Both the position numbers and the translations under genes were made by a program. A stretch of 64,000 nt of DNA from Sulfobacillus acidophilus DSM 10332. Its GTDB lineage: Bacteria; Bacillota; Sulfobacillia; Sulfobacillales; Sulfobacillaceae. The notes under the pieces were generated by a model, which ran no database searches, was not told where the DNA came from, and worked only from the letters and a program-made list of their open reading frames with translations. The stretch lies in contig CP003179.1 of NCBI GenBank assembly GCA_000237975.1, forward strand, positions 1 to 64,000, given 5' to 3'. This document shows, piece after piece, positions 29,034 to 40,493 of the stretch (position 1 is its first letter; the number at the start of each line of letters is the position of its first letter).

Positions 29034-30344
29034 ATGGCGGGATCACCGGATATTATGGTGCGGCTTTTAGGGGTGACCAAATCCTATCCCCAATCGGATC
29101 GTGACATTCGTATTTTGGATGATATTACGCTGGATCTTTACCGGGGACAATATATCGCCTTATTGGGTCCTAGCGGTTCGGGAAAGTCGACGTTACTGCG
29201 GATTGTCACCGGGTTGACCAGTCCCTCTTATGGGACGGTGCTCTATCGAAACCGTCCGGTTACCGGACCTAATCCGGCGGCCGCCATGGTGTTTCAAACG
29301 TTCGCACTCTATCCGTGGTTGACCGTGCAACAAAACGTCGAACTCGGCTTGGCGGCTAAAGGGGTACCGGCTGGCGAGAGGGCCCGGCGGACCGCCGCGT
29401 TGATTGATCTTATCGGTTTGGACGGATATGAAAACGCGTTTCCGAAAGAGCTCTCGGGCGGGATGCGGCAACGAGTGGGATTTGCCCGGGCGTTGGCGGT
29501 GGATCCGGAACTTTTGTGTATGGATGAACCCTTTTCCGCCCTGGATTTTTTAACCGCCGAAAACCTTCGGTCGGAGTTGGTCGGTTGGTGGCATGACGGA
29601 CGGTTGCCGATTCAGGCGGTTTTAATGGTGACTCACGGTATTGAAGAAGCCGTTTATATGGCTGATCGCATTATTATCCTTTCCAAAAATCCGGCGCGGG
29701 TCATTGCCGATCTGGCCAATCCCTTGCCCTATCCGCGAAATCGCAAATCCCCGGCATTTTTGGAACTGACCGACCAAATTTATCAAATCGTGACCGGGTG
29801 GGATCGACCGCCGGCAGCGGTATGGGCCGTTACCGAAGAACCGGCTAAAACGGCCCTGAAACCTATTCCTTATGGCCATTTGTCTATGCTGAGCGGGCTT
29901 TTGGAGTTGGTTCGGGACCGCGGGGGCGCGGATGATCTCTATCATCTGGGAGCGGAATTATTTTTAGAAGTCGACGATTTGCTGCCGGTGACGGAAACCG
30001 CCCAACTCTTCCACTTGGCCGACGTCAAAGCCGGGGATATCCGGCTGACCCCCTTGGGCGAAGAATTTGTGGCCGGCGACATTGGCGATCGGAAAGCCAT
30101 TATTCTAAAGCAGTTACGGGAGATTCCCCTCTTTCAGATGATTGAACGGGTATTACGGTCCAAGGCGAGCCATAGTATGGCGAAAGATTTTTTCTTAGAT
30201 ATCTTGGAAGAGCACTTTTCGCCCAAAGAAGCGGAGCGTCAACTGATGACGGCCATCAATTGGGGACGTTTTGCCGAACTTTTTCAATACGATACCGATA
30301 CGGAGCTGTTGTTTTTGGAAGAAGACGACCCAACGACAAGATAA
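29034..30344 (+). CDS. ABC transporter ATPase with AAA-associated C-terminal domain
   Basis: The energising subunit for the adjacent permease, 436 residues. Walker A GPSGSGKST, Q-loop VFQTFALYPWLTV, signature LSGGMRQRVGFARAL, Walker B LLCMDEPFSALD and the His switch VTHGIEEA are intact. The region after residue ~260 (GHLSMLSGLLELV to the C-terminus) is the AAA-associated domain that marks the nitrate/sulfonate-type ATPases of COG4754 and pairs with duplicated permeases. No substrate-binding protein is adjacent. The ATPase is intact although its partner is broken. Confidence 0.92.
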   Translation: MAGSPDIMVRLLGVTKSYPQSDRDIRILDDITLDLYRGQYIALLGPSGSGKSTLLRIVTGLTSPSYGTVLYRNRPVTGPNPAAAMVFQTFALYPWLTVQQNVELGLAAKGVPAGERARRTAALIDLIGLDGYENAFPKELSGGMRQRVGFARALAVDPELLCMDEPFSALDFLTAENLRSELVGWWHDGRLPIQAVLMVTHGIEEAVYMADRIIILSKNPARVIADLANPLPYPRNRKSPAFLELTDQIYQIVTGWDRPPAAVWAVTEEPAKTALKPIPYGHLSMLSGLLELVRDRGGADDLYHLGAELFLEVDDLLPVTETAQLFHLADVKAGDIRLTPLGEEFVAGDIGDRKAIILKQLREIPLFQMIERVLRSKASHSMAKDFFLDILEEHFSPKEAERQLMTAINWGRFAELFQYDTDTELLFLEEDDPTTR

Positions 30345-30351
30345 TCCACCT

Positions 30352-30379
30352 GATATCCTCCGTACATCCTCAGGATATC
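30352..30379. terminator. Possible bidirectional terminator hairpin
   Basis: Perfect 8-bp inverted repeat GATATCCT (30352-30359) and AGGATATC (30372-30379) with a 12-nt loop, between convergent genes. The T-rich tail on the plus strand is weak (AAGTTTTCCCC), so terminator activity is uncertain. Confidence 0.4.
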
Positions 30380-30414
30380 CACAAGTTTTCCCCATTTTCC
30401 CCAACCCGGTCCGG

Positions 30415-31344
30415 TCAGTCCAGCCACGCCGGCATGGCCATCCAATCTTTCCAAGGGATGGGGCCTTGAAACGACATCAGGCGGAGAAGCAAGCGAAACA
30501 CCGGCCGGTACGGAGCTAAAACCGGGAGAGGCCGGATGGCGGTATACCCGGCCCGAAACGGTTCGACTGCACGATCGGTCAAAAAATATTCCACTCCGAC
30601 CAACTCGAGTTCGGCCGGGCCGGTGACATAAAGTTCGGTATCGATGAGGCCGGTGAGTCGATCCCCCTCAACGAGAAACTGAGTGGGGTCCCAGTCCAAC
30701 ATGATGGGCACGGCTGCCTGGAGCGGGGACAGGTGTTGCCAATGGGCCCGGATATCTGTCCAGTATGCGTCTAAAGCGCGGTCTTCGGGATAGTAGCGGG
30801 CCTTGAGAAATTCCGCCGTCTGACCAAGCCGGTTCCAGAATTTGTCCAATGACCAGCCGGATGAGAGACCGGTCCAAACGGTTGGCGGCCCAAAGCGGGA
30901 CACGGTGTGTTGATGAGTCCGGGCGAGACCCTGTCCGATGCGAAACCACTCGAGATCCGACAGCCGGCCGAAATCGCCAAGTACGGTGCCGGGTAGCCGT
31001 TCGACCACGGCAAAAAGCCGGTCCCGGTACCGACGGTACCGGAGAACCCGGGGCACGGGCACCGTCCAGGTTCGCCGCAAGCGGGCGTTAATCGCCGCCA
31101 ATCGTTCCAGCCGTCGGGTATCCGCGCCGAAAAGCCGCCAGGCACCTTGCCAAAAATCTTCGTTGGGCAGTACGGAAAATCGGGTTGTGCGGACGATGAC
31201 CGTTTGGGCGGTGGTGGTGACTTCCCAGACATAGCTGGCTTGTCCGGGGTGTAGCGGCGGCAATAGCCGTTGACGGCGAAAAGTGCCGGGAAAGAGAAAA
31301 TCCAGCGTAACGTTCTCCAACCAGGGCGTATGGACCGTCTTCAT
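30415..31344 (-). CDS. APH-like phosphotransferase family protein
   Basis: A 309-residue protein of the aminoglycoside-phosphotransferase/choline-kinase fold. The N-lobe shows YVWEVTTTAQTVIVRTTRFS and the C-lobe MLDWDPTQFLVEGDRLTGLIDTELYVTGPAELELV. This last part corresponds to the HGDxxxxNxLV...GVIDWE catalytic and metal motifs. The canonical His-Gly-Asp is replaced by Leu-Asp-Trp-Asp and the Asn by Gln, while the metal-site Asp in LIDTE remains. It may be an atypical kinase or a pseudokinase. The substrate is unknown. Confidence 0.65.
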   Translation of the reverse strand: MKTVHTPWLENVTLDFLFPGTFRRQRLLPPLHPGQASYVWEVTTTAQTVIVRTTRFSVLPNEDFWQGAWRLFGADTRRLERLAAINARLRRTWTVPVPRVLRYRRYRDRLFAVVERLPGTVLGDFGRLSDLEWFRIGQGLARTHQHTVSRFGPPTVWTGLSSGWSLDKFWNRLGQTAEFLKARYYPEDRALDAYWTDIRAHWQHLSPLQAAVPIMLDWDPTQFLVEGDRLTGLIDTELYVTGPAELELVGVEYFLTDRAVEPFRAGYTAIRPLPVLAPYRPVFRLLLRLMSFQGPIPWKDWMAMPAWLD

Positions 31345-31472
31345 GCGCGACCTCCGGATTTTGGGTTTCTCTCATGATATCGAAAATGCGCAAGAACGGT
31401 AGTAGACTTGAGAACATCTTGTTATGGGACCGGCATAGCGTACCATCAAAGCATATCGGAAGGAGGGGTTTA

Positions 31473-32306
31473 ATGCGCACGGATACGGATATTTTTGATA
31501 TCGGACCTTTTGGGTGGCCGCCTGCCGTGACGCTATGCCACGACGTATCGGCGACCGCGTGGCTCAATGATCCCCGGTTGTGGGCAGGGGGCAGGCGGCG
31601 TTACATTGGGAATCTCATTCCTCGAGGCTATCACCGATATATCCGGATAAACCATCCGGCGTGGATTGATCCTGAGACCGATTTTCCGCGAATGATGTGG
31701 GATCAGCACCGTCGGCGCCTGAAACCGGTCTCGTGGGCCGAGGTGGCGGCGTGGTCGGGCCGGTCGTTAAATGATGCTTGGATCATCGCCGATTTGGTGC
31801 CCGATACGGTGGATCCTAAGACTAAACCCTTCGACCAGGAGCCTTGGGGGTTATCTCCCGTCGTGCTGGAAAAACTCCTTCCGGTTCTTCGCACGCTGAC
31901 TGCGACACCGGATCGCATTTGGATGGGCTTTTGTGATACCACCGGCGAATGGATTAGATGCGGTACGGCCGATGTGCACGACGACCCCTACCGCCCGGAT
32001 TACTTGGAGCGTCGACGCCTTCGTCAACAGTTTTGCCGAGAAATTGGCCGACTACCCCGGTTTGCCCCGCCCGGCTGGGCTCCGTCCGGCCGCACCTATT
32101 GGTTAGCCGTGGGGCCGTTAGAATCGGTCTATGATCTTTCCCGCGGGATATACGCCGAGGAGCCGTTTATCTGGTGGCCCGACGACCGGGCCTGGTGTGT
32201 TTTTCATGATATTGACCTCGATTTTTCCCTGCTGGGCATCACCTCGGAAGGAGCCCAGGGCATTCTGAATTTAGACGGTGTCGAAGCCTACGAAGTTCAT
32301 GAATAA
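31473..32306 (+). CDS. Hypothetical protein
   Basis: An unrecognised 277-residue soluble protein. Notable parts are FGWPPAVTLCHDVSATAWL near the start, WMGFCDTTGEW in the middle and a C-terminal stretch IWWPDDRAWCVFHDIDLDFS. I recall similar C-terminal motifs in uncharacterised actinobacterial proteins, but no function is known to me. AGGAGGGG at 31461-31468 sits 6 bp before ATG 31473, so this start is firm. Divergent from the APH-like gene. Confidence 0.75.
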   Translation: MRTDTDIFDIGPFGWPPAVTLCHDVSATAWLNDPRLWAGGRRRYIGNLIPRGYHRYIRINHPAWIDPETDFPRMMWDQHRRRLKPVSWAEVAAWSGRSLNDAWIIADLVPDTVDPKTKPFDQEPWGLSPVVLEKLLPVLRTLTATPDRIWMGFCDTTGEWIRCGTADVHDDPYRPDYLERRRLRQQFCREIGRLPRFAPPGWAPSGRTYWLAVGPLESVYDLSRGIYAEEPFIWWPDDRAWCVFHDIDLDFSLLGITSEGAQGILNLDGVEAYEVHE

Positions 32307-32326
32307 TGAATATTCCAGATACGGTC

Positions 32327-32355
32327 TTTATCCGGCACCACCCACCCGGTATAAT
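32327..32355 (+). promoter_or_regulatory. Promoter of ABC exporter operon
   Basis: A perfect -10 TATAAT at 32350-32355 has a weak -35 TTTATC at 32327-32332 with a 17-bp spacer. It lies 42 bp before the ATPase start codon. Confidence 0.55.
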
Positions 32356-32397
32356 CCATGTGAATGGAAATGATTACCTGAAGGGAATGAAAACCAT

Positions 32398-33324
32398 ATG
32401 GTCAATCCACCAGGCCCTCTGATTGAGGTGGTGAACGCCGAAAAGTCCTATCGGGGTGTGCCGGTGGTTCACGCGATATCTTTTCATGTTAACGCCGGGG
32501 AGGTGGTAGGCCTTATCGGGCCCAACGGCGCCGGGAAAACCACGACCTTACGTATGGTGACCGGTCTCGCCGCTCCAAGCGTCGGCACCGTGCGGCTCGA
32601 CGGGCATTCCGTCGTCAGCGAACGGGGCCCGGCATTAAAGGCCTTGGGTACCATTATGGAAGAATCCCGGTTTTACGGGTATTTGACCGGTTTGGACAAT
32701 CTTCGTCAGGTGGCCCGGATGCGGGCACTCGCGAGCGGTCGGGCCAGTTTGCTGGGATATTTGGAAGAAGTGGGACTACTGCAAGCGGCCGACCGCCCGG
32801 TCCGCGAATACTCTCTTGGCATGCGTCAGCGTCTGGCATTGGCGGTGGCACTATTGGTCCGGCCTAAGATCTTGGTTTTGGACGAACCCATGAACGGATT
32901 GGATCCGGCCGCCATCAAAGATTTGCGCGACCGCTTGCGACAAATGGCGGCCGACGGTTTGGCGGTATTGTTGTCGAGTCATGTGCTTTCCGAAGTGGAA
33001 CACGTCTGTGATCGGGTCCTCTTATTGGACGGCGGCCGATTGGTCGGTGAAGAGCGGTTACGCGGCGAGCGACGGGACGACCGTCCGGTGTGGCTCCAAG
33101 TCGAGCCGCTCGACCGGGCGGCAGATCTTTTACGGGAGGCCGGATGGCGAACCGAACGGCAAGACCAAGGACTGGTGGTTTATATCGGTCCTGACGAGGT
33201 ACCGCATGTCATCCGGCATTTGGTCCATCACGATGTGGCCATTTTGGCGGTAGTACCCGATCGGGGCGGTCTGGAGGCCCGGTATCTGGCGCAGACCGGG
33301 GCGAACCGGGAGGTGATCGGATGA
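32398..33324 (+). CDS. ABC transporter ATP-binding protein (ABC-2 exporter type)
   Basis: A 308-residue ATPase. Walker A GPNGAGKTT, signature SLGMRQRLALAVALL, Walker B LVLDEPMNGLD and His switch SSHVLSEVEHV. The C-terminal ~90 residues form the small domain typical of CcmA/YhaQ-type exporters. The ATG overlaps an NdeI-like CATATG, with AAGGGA upstream. Overlaps the permease gene by 4 bp; together they form a half-size exporter of unknown substrate. Confidence 0.92.
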   Translation: MVNPPGPLIEVVNAEKSYRGVPVVHAISFHVNAGEVVGLIGPNGAGKTTTLRMVTGLAAPSVGTVRLDGHSVVSERGPALKALGTIMEESRFYGYLTGLDNLRQVARMRALASGRASLLGYLEEVGLLQAADRPVREYSLGMRQRLALAVALLVRPKILVLDEPMNGLDPAAIKDLRDRLRQMAADGLAVLLSSHVLSEVEHVCDRVLLLDGGRLVGEERLRGERRDDRPVWLQVEPLDRAADLLREAGWRTERQDQGLVVYIGPDEVPHVIRHLVHHDVAILAVVPDRGGLEARYLAQTGANREVIG

Positions 33325-34487
33325 GCGGGTACGGTTCGTTCGGATCCCTATGGCGTAATGAATGGGACAAGTTATGGCGGCGTAAACGGGTATTCCTCTT
33401 GGTGGCTTGGGTGCTCGTGGTGTTCGCTGGGGGATTCATCACGCTTCAGGCCCACAATGCATATCGCCAGTCCGTGCAAAATTCCGGGGTTGCCTTGACC
33501 CAGGCCATCCACGCCACGCTTCAACAATTGCAAAACCCGCATTTAAGCGCTAAACAAAAGCGCCTTTTGGAAAACCAACTGACGAATGACGAAACCGCAT
33601 TGCGTCAAGAGGAGGCGAGCGCCTCGGCGACGGTGTCGGTTCGGGGGCAATTGGCCCAATTAACCGCTCAAATCCGCCAAACACCGGCGATTGATCGACC
33701 GCCGGTCGCGCTTCAGATTGCGTTGGATCGCTATCGGCTAACTCACGGGATTACCCGGTATCCGGCTAATCCCGGACCCACCGGATGGTCCTTGGCAGGC
33801 GGGCTTTTAGCCGGGCTGGGTCTCTTGTTGTTTGCCCTGATTGGGATCGTGTTGTCCGCCGACGCGGTTGCCGGTGAATTACAGGATTATACGTTGCCGG
33901 TGTTATTTTTGCATATGGCCGAGCGCCGACGCATTTGGTGGGCCAAGGCATTGGCGGGAATTGTCCTTTTGAACGGGTTTATGGCTGTCGCGGTTTTGGG
34001 ATTGACCCTTTTCGGGGGGCTATTGGTCGGGTTCGGATCGCCAATGGCCCCTAATGCGCTCAATGTGCATTACGGACCGGAATCCGGCTCGTCCTTTTTA
34101 ATGATGATTCCGTCCCGTTGGATTATCGTCCCCCAGTGGGCGTATGATGCTTTGGCTTTGGTAGCCGGGTGGTTCACGATGAGCGGTTGGACGCTTTTGG
34201 TCATGACCGTTTCGACCATCCTGCGTTCCGTGAATCAGGCCATGGGGGTCATGACGGCGGTCTTATTGTCGGGATTTTTACTGTCCGGATCCCATGGCCA
34301 GGGCTGGAAATGGGTTCTGGTTGATCCGAGCTTGGTCCTCTCTTTGATTGCCTTATCGGCAGGGACCGTGGCCCAATCTAGCGGGATACCTGCGGCGACC
34401 CTGACGGTCGGGGCTTTCGTGTGGATCGGCTGGGCTACCCTGGCGATCGGGGTATCGCTTTGGCGGTTTCCCCGATTGGAGCCTTGA
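33321..34487 (+). CDS. ABC-2 family transporter permease
   Basis: A 388-residue membrane protein. The first hydrophobic helix is at residues ~20-40, followed by a ~100-residue coiled, extracytoplasmic segment (ALTQAIHATLQQLQNPHLSA), then five more helices. This build is typical of ABC-2 permeases of the NatB/YhaP class. Translationally coupled with the ATPase. A short gene of unknown function follows 2 bp downstream. Confidence 0.88.
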   Translation: MSGYGSFGSLWRNEWDKLWRRKRVFLLVAWVLVVFAGGFITLQAHNAYRQSVQNSGVALTQAIHATLQQLQNPHLSAKQKRLLENQLTNDETALRQEEASASATVSVRGQLAQLTAQIRQTPAIDRPPVALQIALDRYRLTHGITRYPANPGPTGWSLAGGLLAGLGLLLFALIGIVLSADAVAGELQDYTLPVLFLHMAERRRIWWAKALAGIVLLNGFMAVAVLGLTLFGGLLVGFGSPMAPNALNVHYGPESGSSFLMMIPSRWIIVPQWAYDALALVAGWFTMSGWTLLVMTVSTILRSVNQAMGVMTAVLLSGFLLSGSHGQGWKWVLVDPSLVLSLIALSAGTVAQSSGIPAATLTVGAFVWIGWATLAIGVSLWRFPRLEP

Positions 34488-34489
34488 CG

Positions 34490-34849
34490 ATGGCCGGACG
34501 AATTCCGGAGGTGCATTCGCTGGAAGCAGCCGTGCAAGCGGTAATTCGGCAAAATATCGCGTGCGGTTACCGCCCTGTTCGGTTTATCCAAAAAACGCAG
34601 AAGGGGAATGCGCCGACGGATGACCTGATTACGAATCTGACGAATCTGGTTCGGAACAATACCGCCCAGGCGGTCGTGTCCGAGGCGATCCAACGATATC
34701 CCAAGCTTCTCACCATCGAGGACTTTCTCCAATACGACGATTGGGCGCTCGCTTGGGGATTTTCCTGCTCGGTAGCGGATCAGGCCCGATTGGCGGTGCG
34801 CCGGTATGATCGACAGGCGGGCCACGTGCGTTGGGAGCGGGCCCATTAG
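34490..34849 (+). CDS. Hypothetical protein coupled to ABC exporter
   Basis: An unrecognised 119-residue soluble protein starting MAGRIPEVHSLEAAVQAVIR and ending DRQAGHVRWERAH. It has no membrane segment or signal peptide. The ATG follows the permease stop by 2 bp with GGAG 9 bp upstream, so it is the third gene of the exporter operon. A longer in-frame reading from 34421 only overlaps the permease and was not chosen. Confidence 0.65.
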   Translation: MAGRIPEVHSLEAAVQAVIRQNIACGYRPVRFIQKTQKGNAPTDDLITNLTNLVRNNTAQAVVSEAIQRYPKLLTIEDFLQYDDWALAWGFSCSVADQARLAVRRYDRQAGHVRWERAH

Positions 34850-34858
34850 TTATTGTGG

Positions 34859-36567
<1,709 letters not shown>

Positions 36568-36571
<4 letters not shown>

Positions 36572-37662
36572 TGGACCACTTCTTTTCGTGACGTGACGGT
36601 GGTTTCGTCTTCCAGAACCGGTGCATGACGGGGGATGACCACACTGACCGGTTCACCGGGAGCCCATACCGGTTCTCCGGGTAGCCGAACCTGATCCACG
36701 ACCAACGATTGTAGTCCTACCCGAATCCGGATTGAACGCCGGGCCCCTAAAAAGACGACATCGTCGATCCGCCCTAGGAGCGCATTGTCCCTGGACATGC
36801 CGACCGCTTCCAACCGCACATGTTCGGGCCGTAACCAGAGGTCGACGGTGGATCCCTCCATCCGCCCGATCGCTTCGGTCAAATGCACCACTTGGCTGTC
36901 GATACGGCAAAGGCCGATGTCGCCGGCCACGACCGTCGCCTTCAGTCGGTTCGAGGTGCCGATGAAGCGGCGAACGAAATCGGTGGCCGGATGATCATAA
37001 ATCGCCATGGGCGGCCCCGCCTGTTCAATGCGACCCTGATGCATCACCACGACCCGATCCGAGAGGGCTAAGGCTTCTTCTTGATCGTGCGTGACGTAAA
37101 CGGTCGTGATTTGTAACGCTTCTTGAATCCGTCGGATTTCCCGTCGGAGGGTCATGCGGATTTGGGCGTCGAGGGCCGATAACGGTTCGTCGAGCAAGAG
37201 CACGGCCGGACTGGGTGCCAAGGCCCGGGCCAGGGCGACCCGCTGTTGCTCGCCGCCCGACAACTGCCGGGGCAGACGGTGTCCCTTGCCGGACAAACCG
37301 ACCAGTTCCAAGAGTTCGTCCACCCGACGCTGAATCTGATCCGCCGGCCAATGCCGGACTTTTAGGCCGAACCCGATGTTGTCCCGCACGGTTAAATTCG
37401 GGAAGAGGGCATACGATTGAAACACCATCCCCATCTGGCGTTTTTGGGGCGGGACCCGGGTCACCGGGCGGCCGTCGACGTACACGTCCCCCATATCGGG
37501 CATTTCAAATCCGGCAATGATGCGCAAGAGGGTCGTCTTGCCGCTACCGCTCGGACCCAGTAAACTGACGAATTCCCCGGAATTCACATCCAGATTGATC
37601 TGGTCGAGGGCCGGATAGGATCCGAACCGACGACTCAGATGACGAATCGACACGTGTGCCAT
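36568..37662 (-). CDS. ABC importer ATPase (MalK/PotA-type with TOBE domain)
   Basis: A 364-residue ATPase. Walker A GPSGSGKTT, Q-loop VFQSYALFPNLTV, signature LSGGEQQRVALARAL, Walker B LLLDEPLSALD, His switch VTHDQEEALAL. Residues ~240-360 form the TOBE/OB domain (LWLRPEHVRL). The start at MAHVSIRHLS was chosen because AAGGAGG lies just before it; a longer frame extends 26 codons upstream without such a site. 17 bp after the permease gene. Confidence 0.93.
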
Positions 37663-37679
37663 GACGACCTCCTTTTTGA

Positions 37680-38426
37680 CTAGACCGGCTGTCCGGTCCG
37701 TGGTCCGGACAAGCGCGTGACGATAACGGTGAGCGCCCAAACCCAGATAAAGCTCAGGACGGCCAGTGCCGCCGCGGGTCGGGCAGCGGTTTCTCCGGTC
37801 AGTTCCATATAGACGCCAAAGGTGTTATAGCCGAGCATGCTGGCAATGGCATATTCCCCCAAGATGAGCGCCATGACCAAAAACGTTCCGCCGAGTAGGG
37901 CCGTACGAAGAGCCGGCACGACGACCCGGACCATGATCGTCGGCCATCCCGCTCCGAGACCGAGTGCGGCTTCTACGAGCCGAGGCAGGTTGCCGTCCGC
38001 CATGCCCGCCGCCAGGGTTCGATAGAGGTACGGCAGACTGATGGTAATATAGGCGGCCGTCAAGAGGATGGGACGCCCTGCCCAGGCGCCGTAAAATCGC
38101 ATGAGCGCCATCACCAGGACAATCGGGGGGACCACGAAAGGCATAAGACTGACGGCATCCACCCACGGCTTCCAGGCCGCTCCCTTCCAATGTACCCAAA
38201 AGGCGGCCGGTAAAATGACGAGAATGCCGCCCGCGACGGTCACCAGCGCCAACCCCAACGACAGGGTCAGCCCATGCCAAAAACCGGGACTTTGTAGGAC
38301 CATCCGGTAGGCGTCGAAAGGATGGGGCCCTCCCAGGCTGAAGGCGGCCGTGGCCATCAACGGGACGCCAAAATAGAAGCCGGCGCCGATCAGCCATATG
38401 ATTCGATTTATCGGATGGGGCGTCAT
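37680..38426 (-). CDS. ABC importer permease (PotC-like)
   Basis: A 248-residue inner-membrane permease of the MetI/BPD family with six predicted helices. The EAA loop is LVEAALGLGAGWPTIMVRVV, where the ATPase docks. Length and gene order resemble PotC or the second permease of phosphonate, spermidine and iron importers. Overlaps the first permease gene by 4 bp. Confidence 0.88.
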   Translation of the reverse strand: MTPHPINRIIWLIGAGFYFGVPLMATAAFSLGGPHPFDAYRMVLQSPGFWHGLTLSLGLALVTVAGGILVILPAAFWVHWKGAAWKPWVDAVSLMPFVVPPIVLVMALMRFYGAWAGRPILLTAAYITISLPYLYRTLAAGMADGNLPRLVEAALGLGAGWPTIMVRVVVPALRTALLGGTFLVMALILGEYAIASMLGYNTFGVYMELTGETAARPAAALAVLSFIWVWALTVIVTRLSGPRTGQPV

Positions 38427-39316
38427 GTCCGATCCCTCTCCCCCAAAAGAATCTGATGAAGCGACCAGGCCAGGGCCATCACGCCAATCATGCCCATCGC
38501 CAGCGCGTCCCCTAAACCGGGGCTGAAGAAGACGTTACCGCTGAGTTCTTGCCCAATTAAGATGGGCACCAGGTTAATCATCCCGGCGGTGAGCGCATAG
38601 GCGGTGGCATAGGCTCCGAAACTGTTGGCGAAGAGGAGCACCAACGTGCCGAATAGCGGACGGCGGACGGTAGGCCATCCTACCCGAAGCCAAAATTGTC
38701 CCCGCCCGGCTCCAAGATTGGCGGCCGCCTCTCCGTATCGACTGAGCGAGTCCAACACCGGGACCAACACCAGCACACCGAGGGGAATCTGGAAGTAGAG
38801 GTAGGTGACGGCCAATCCACCGAGGTTGAATAGGGTCAAACCGTGCCGGTACGGGTTAAATCCGACAGTCTTTTCTAAAAGGACGGTGACCAGACCGACC
38901 GGACCGATGGTGGCGGTAAAGGCAAAAGCCAGGGGGATGCCCGCAAAATTGGACGCGACGCCGGAAAAGGTGGTGATAAGCGAACGGAGCCGTCCAGGGG
39001 CATGGTGACCGCTAATCAGCCAAGCGAGGCCCAGTCCGGCCAGGCCGCCGATAATTGCCGTTCCGAGACTCAGGGCGATACTGGTGCGATAGGCGTCCAG
39101 ATACTGCGGTTGAAAGAGGCTCCGGTAATTGGTCCATGTCCATTGTCCGGTCGATCCGTGAAGGCTCCCCCAAAGCAAACTGGCCGAGGGAATCACCAAA
39201 AATAGGGCGACAAAGCCTCCCAGGGGAATCAGCCAAAAACTGCTCGAGCCGTGGGAACGCATGCGGCGCGGCGGATTATCGGTCAGGGTAATCGGCTGCT
39301 CCCGGACTTCCATCAT
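38423..39316 (-). CDS. ABC importer permease (PotB-like)
   Basis: A 297-residue permease with about six helices and the EAA-type loop RYGEAAANLGAGRGQFWLRV. The start is taken at the tandem ATG at 39316/39313, which overlaps the stop of the binding-protein gene. An earlier in-frame start 27 bp upstream would lie inside that gene. It forms the translocation channel with the PotC-like subunit. Confidence 0.88.
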   Translation of the reverse strand: MMEVREQPITLTDNPPRRMRSHGSSSFWLIPLGGFVALFLVIPSASLLWGSLHGSTGQWTWTNYRSLFQPQYLDAYRTSIALSLGTAIIGGLAGLGLAWLISGHHAPGRLRSLITTFSGVASNFAGIPLAFAFTATIGPVGLVTVLLEKTVGFNPYRHGLTLFNLGGLAVTYLYFQIPLGVLVLVPVLDSLSRYGEAAANLGAGRGQFWLRVGWPTVRRPLFGTLVLLFANSFGAYATAYALTAGMINLVPILIGQELSGNVFFSPGLGDALAMGMIGVMALAWSLHQILLGERDRT

Positions 39317-40458
39317 CACGCCCCGATCACCCGCGGACCCCATTCCGCCTGGACGACCGCCGCCGCGCGGTTTATCTGGTCTACCGACGGAAACTGGGCT
39401 TTTTCATAGGCGGAGGCCGGTGGCAATTCACGGGCTAAGGTCGGCGGTACCAGGTTTCGTCGGACTAAATCTTCATAGCGCACCGGGTGGGCAAATCCGG
39501 CGAGATAGAGCAGTTGGCCTTCGTCGGAATACAAAAATTCCTCCCACAGGCGGGCCGCCGCCGGATGAAAGGCATAACGGCTGATGGCCTGACAGTAATA
39601 TCCGCCGATCACCCCCGAGCGAGGAATGGTGACCGTCAACGGCGGATTTTGACCGAATTGCTGCCGGTAGCCAAGCAGTAAATAGTCCCATTTAATCGCG
39701 AGCGGAGTGGTCCCTTTCGCAATATTGGCCGGGTAGTTGTCGACCGGCACAAAATTGCCGCGCCGTTTCAGTTCGGCGAAAAACTCGATCCCCGGCAGGA
39801 TATTGTCCAACGACCCGCCGAACGCGAGCGCGGCGGCATAGACCGCCATAAAGGCGTCGGAGGCACTTCGCGGGTCGCCGTCGACGGAGACCATATTTTG
39901 GTACTCGGGTTTCAATAGATCGGACCAGTCCTCCGGCATGGTTTTCACGATATTTCGGTTGGCCCCGAACGCAATCACCCCGTAATAGTCGCCGACCCAG
40001 TACCCGTCGGGATCTTTCAGCGAAGCCGGGATGGTATCCCAATGGGAATTTTTATACGGGGCCCATAGACCGGAGGTTTTGCCCATCACGGCAAAGGACG
40101 GCCCCACATCCACCGCATCCGGCTCCAACGACGGATTGTGCCGGTAGGTCGTTATCGCTTGGAGTTCTTCCGCCGAGGAATCGTCCGGAGCTTGGCTATT
40201 GATATGAAGACCGTACTTCTTCTGAAACGCGGCTAAAATCGCTCCGTAATTGGCCCAATTAGGCGGTAGCGCAATGACATTCAACTGGCCTTCGGACCGG
40301 GCGGAGGCCAACAAACCGGCTCCTGATTTGACCGTGGGGGCGGCGGTCACGCCGCAAGCGGCCAAGAGACTACCGAGGCTCCCGGCGCCGACTAGGCCTA
40401 ATGATGTGCTTAATAGCTTTCGGCGGGTCATCGGCTGATGTAACACAGACTGATCCAA
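39316..40458 (-). CDS. ABC importer substrate-binding lipoprotein
   Basis: A 380-residue periplasmic-type binding protein (PotD/FutA-like extracellular solute-binding fold). The N-terminus has a twin-arginine-like TRRKLLSTSLG and the lipobox LLAACG (Cys35), so it is anchored outside the membrane. The mature part contains IAKGTTPLAIKWDYLLLGY and EEFLYSDEGQLLYLAGFAHP, typical of this class. The TTG start at 40458 has GGAGGAGGG upstream; an ATG at 40431 is an alternative. First gene of the operon, behind a Pho-box-like array. Confidence 0.88.
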   Translation of the reverse strand: MDQSVLHQPMTRRKLLSTSLGLVGAGSLGSLLAACGVTAAPTVKSGAGLLASARSEGQLNVIALPPNWANYGAILAAFQKKYGLHINSQAPDDSSAEELQAITTYRHNPSLEPDAVDVGPSFAVMGKTSGLWAPYKNSHWDTIPASLKDPDGYWVGDYYGVIAFGANRNIVKTMPEDWSDLLKPEYQNMVSVDGDPRSASDAFMAVYAAALAFGGSLDNILPGIEFFAELKRRGNFVPVDNYPANIAKGTTPLAIKWDYLLLGYRQQFGQNPPLTVTIPRSGVIGGYYCQAISRYAFHPAAARLWEEFLYSDEGQLLYLAGFAHPVRYEDLVRRNLVPPTLARELPPASAYEKAQFPSVDQINRAAAVVQAEWGPRVIGA

Positions 40459-40493
40459 GAGATGAAGCCCTCCTCCATATCGATGGTGGCTTC

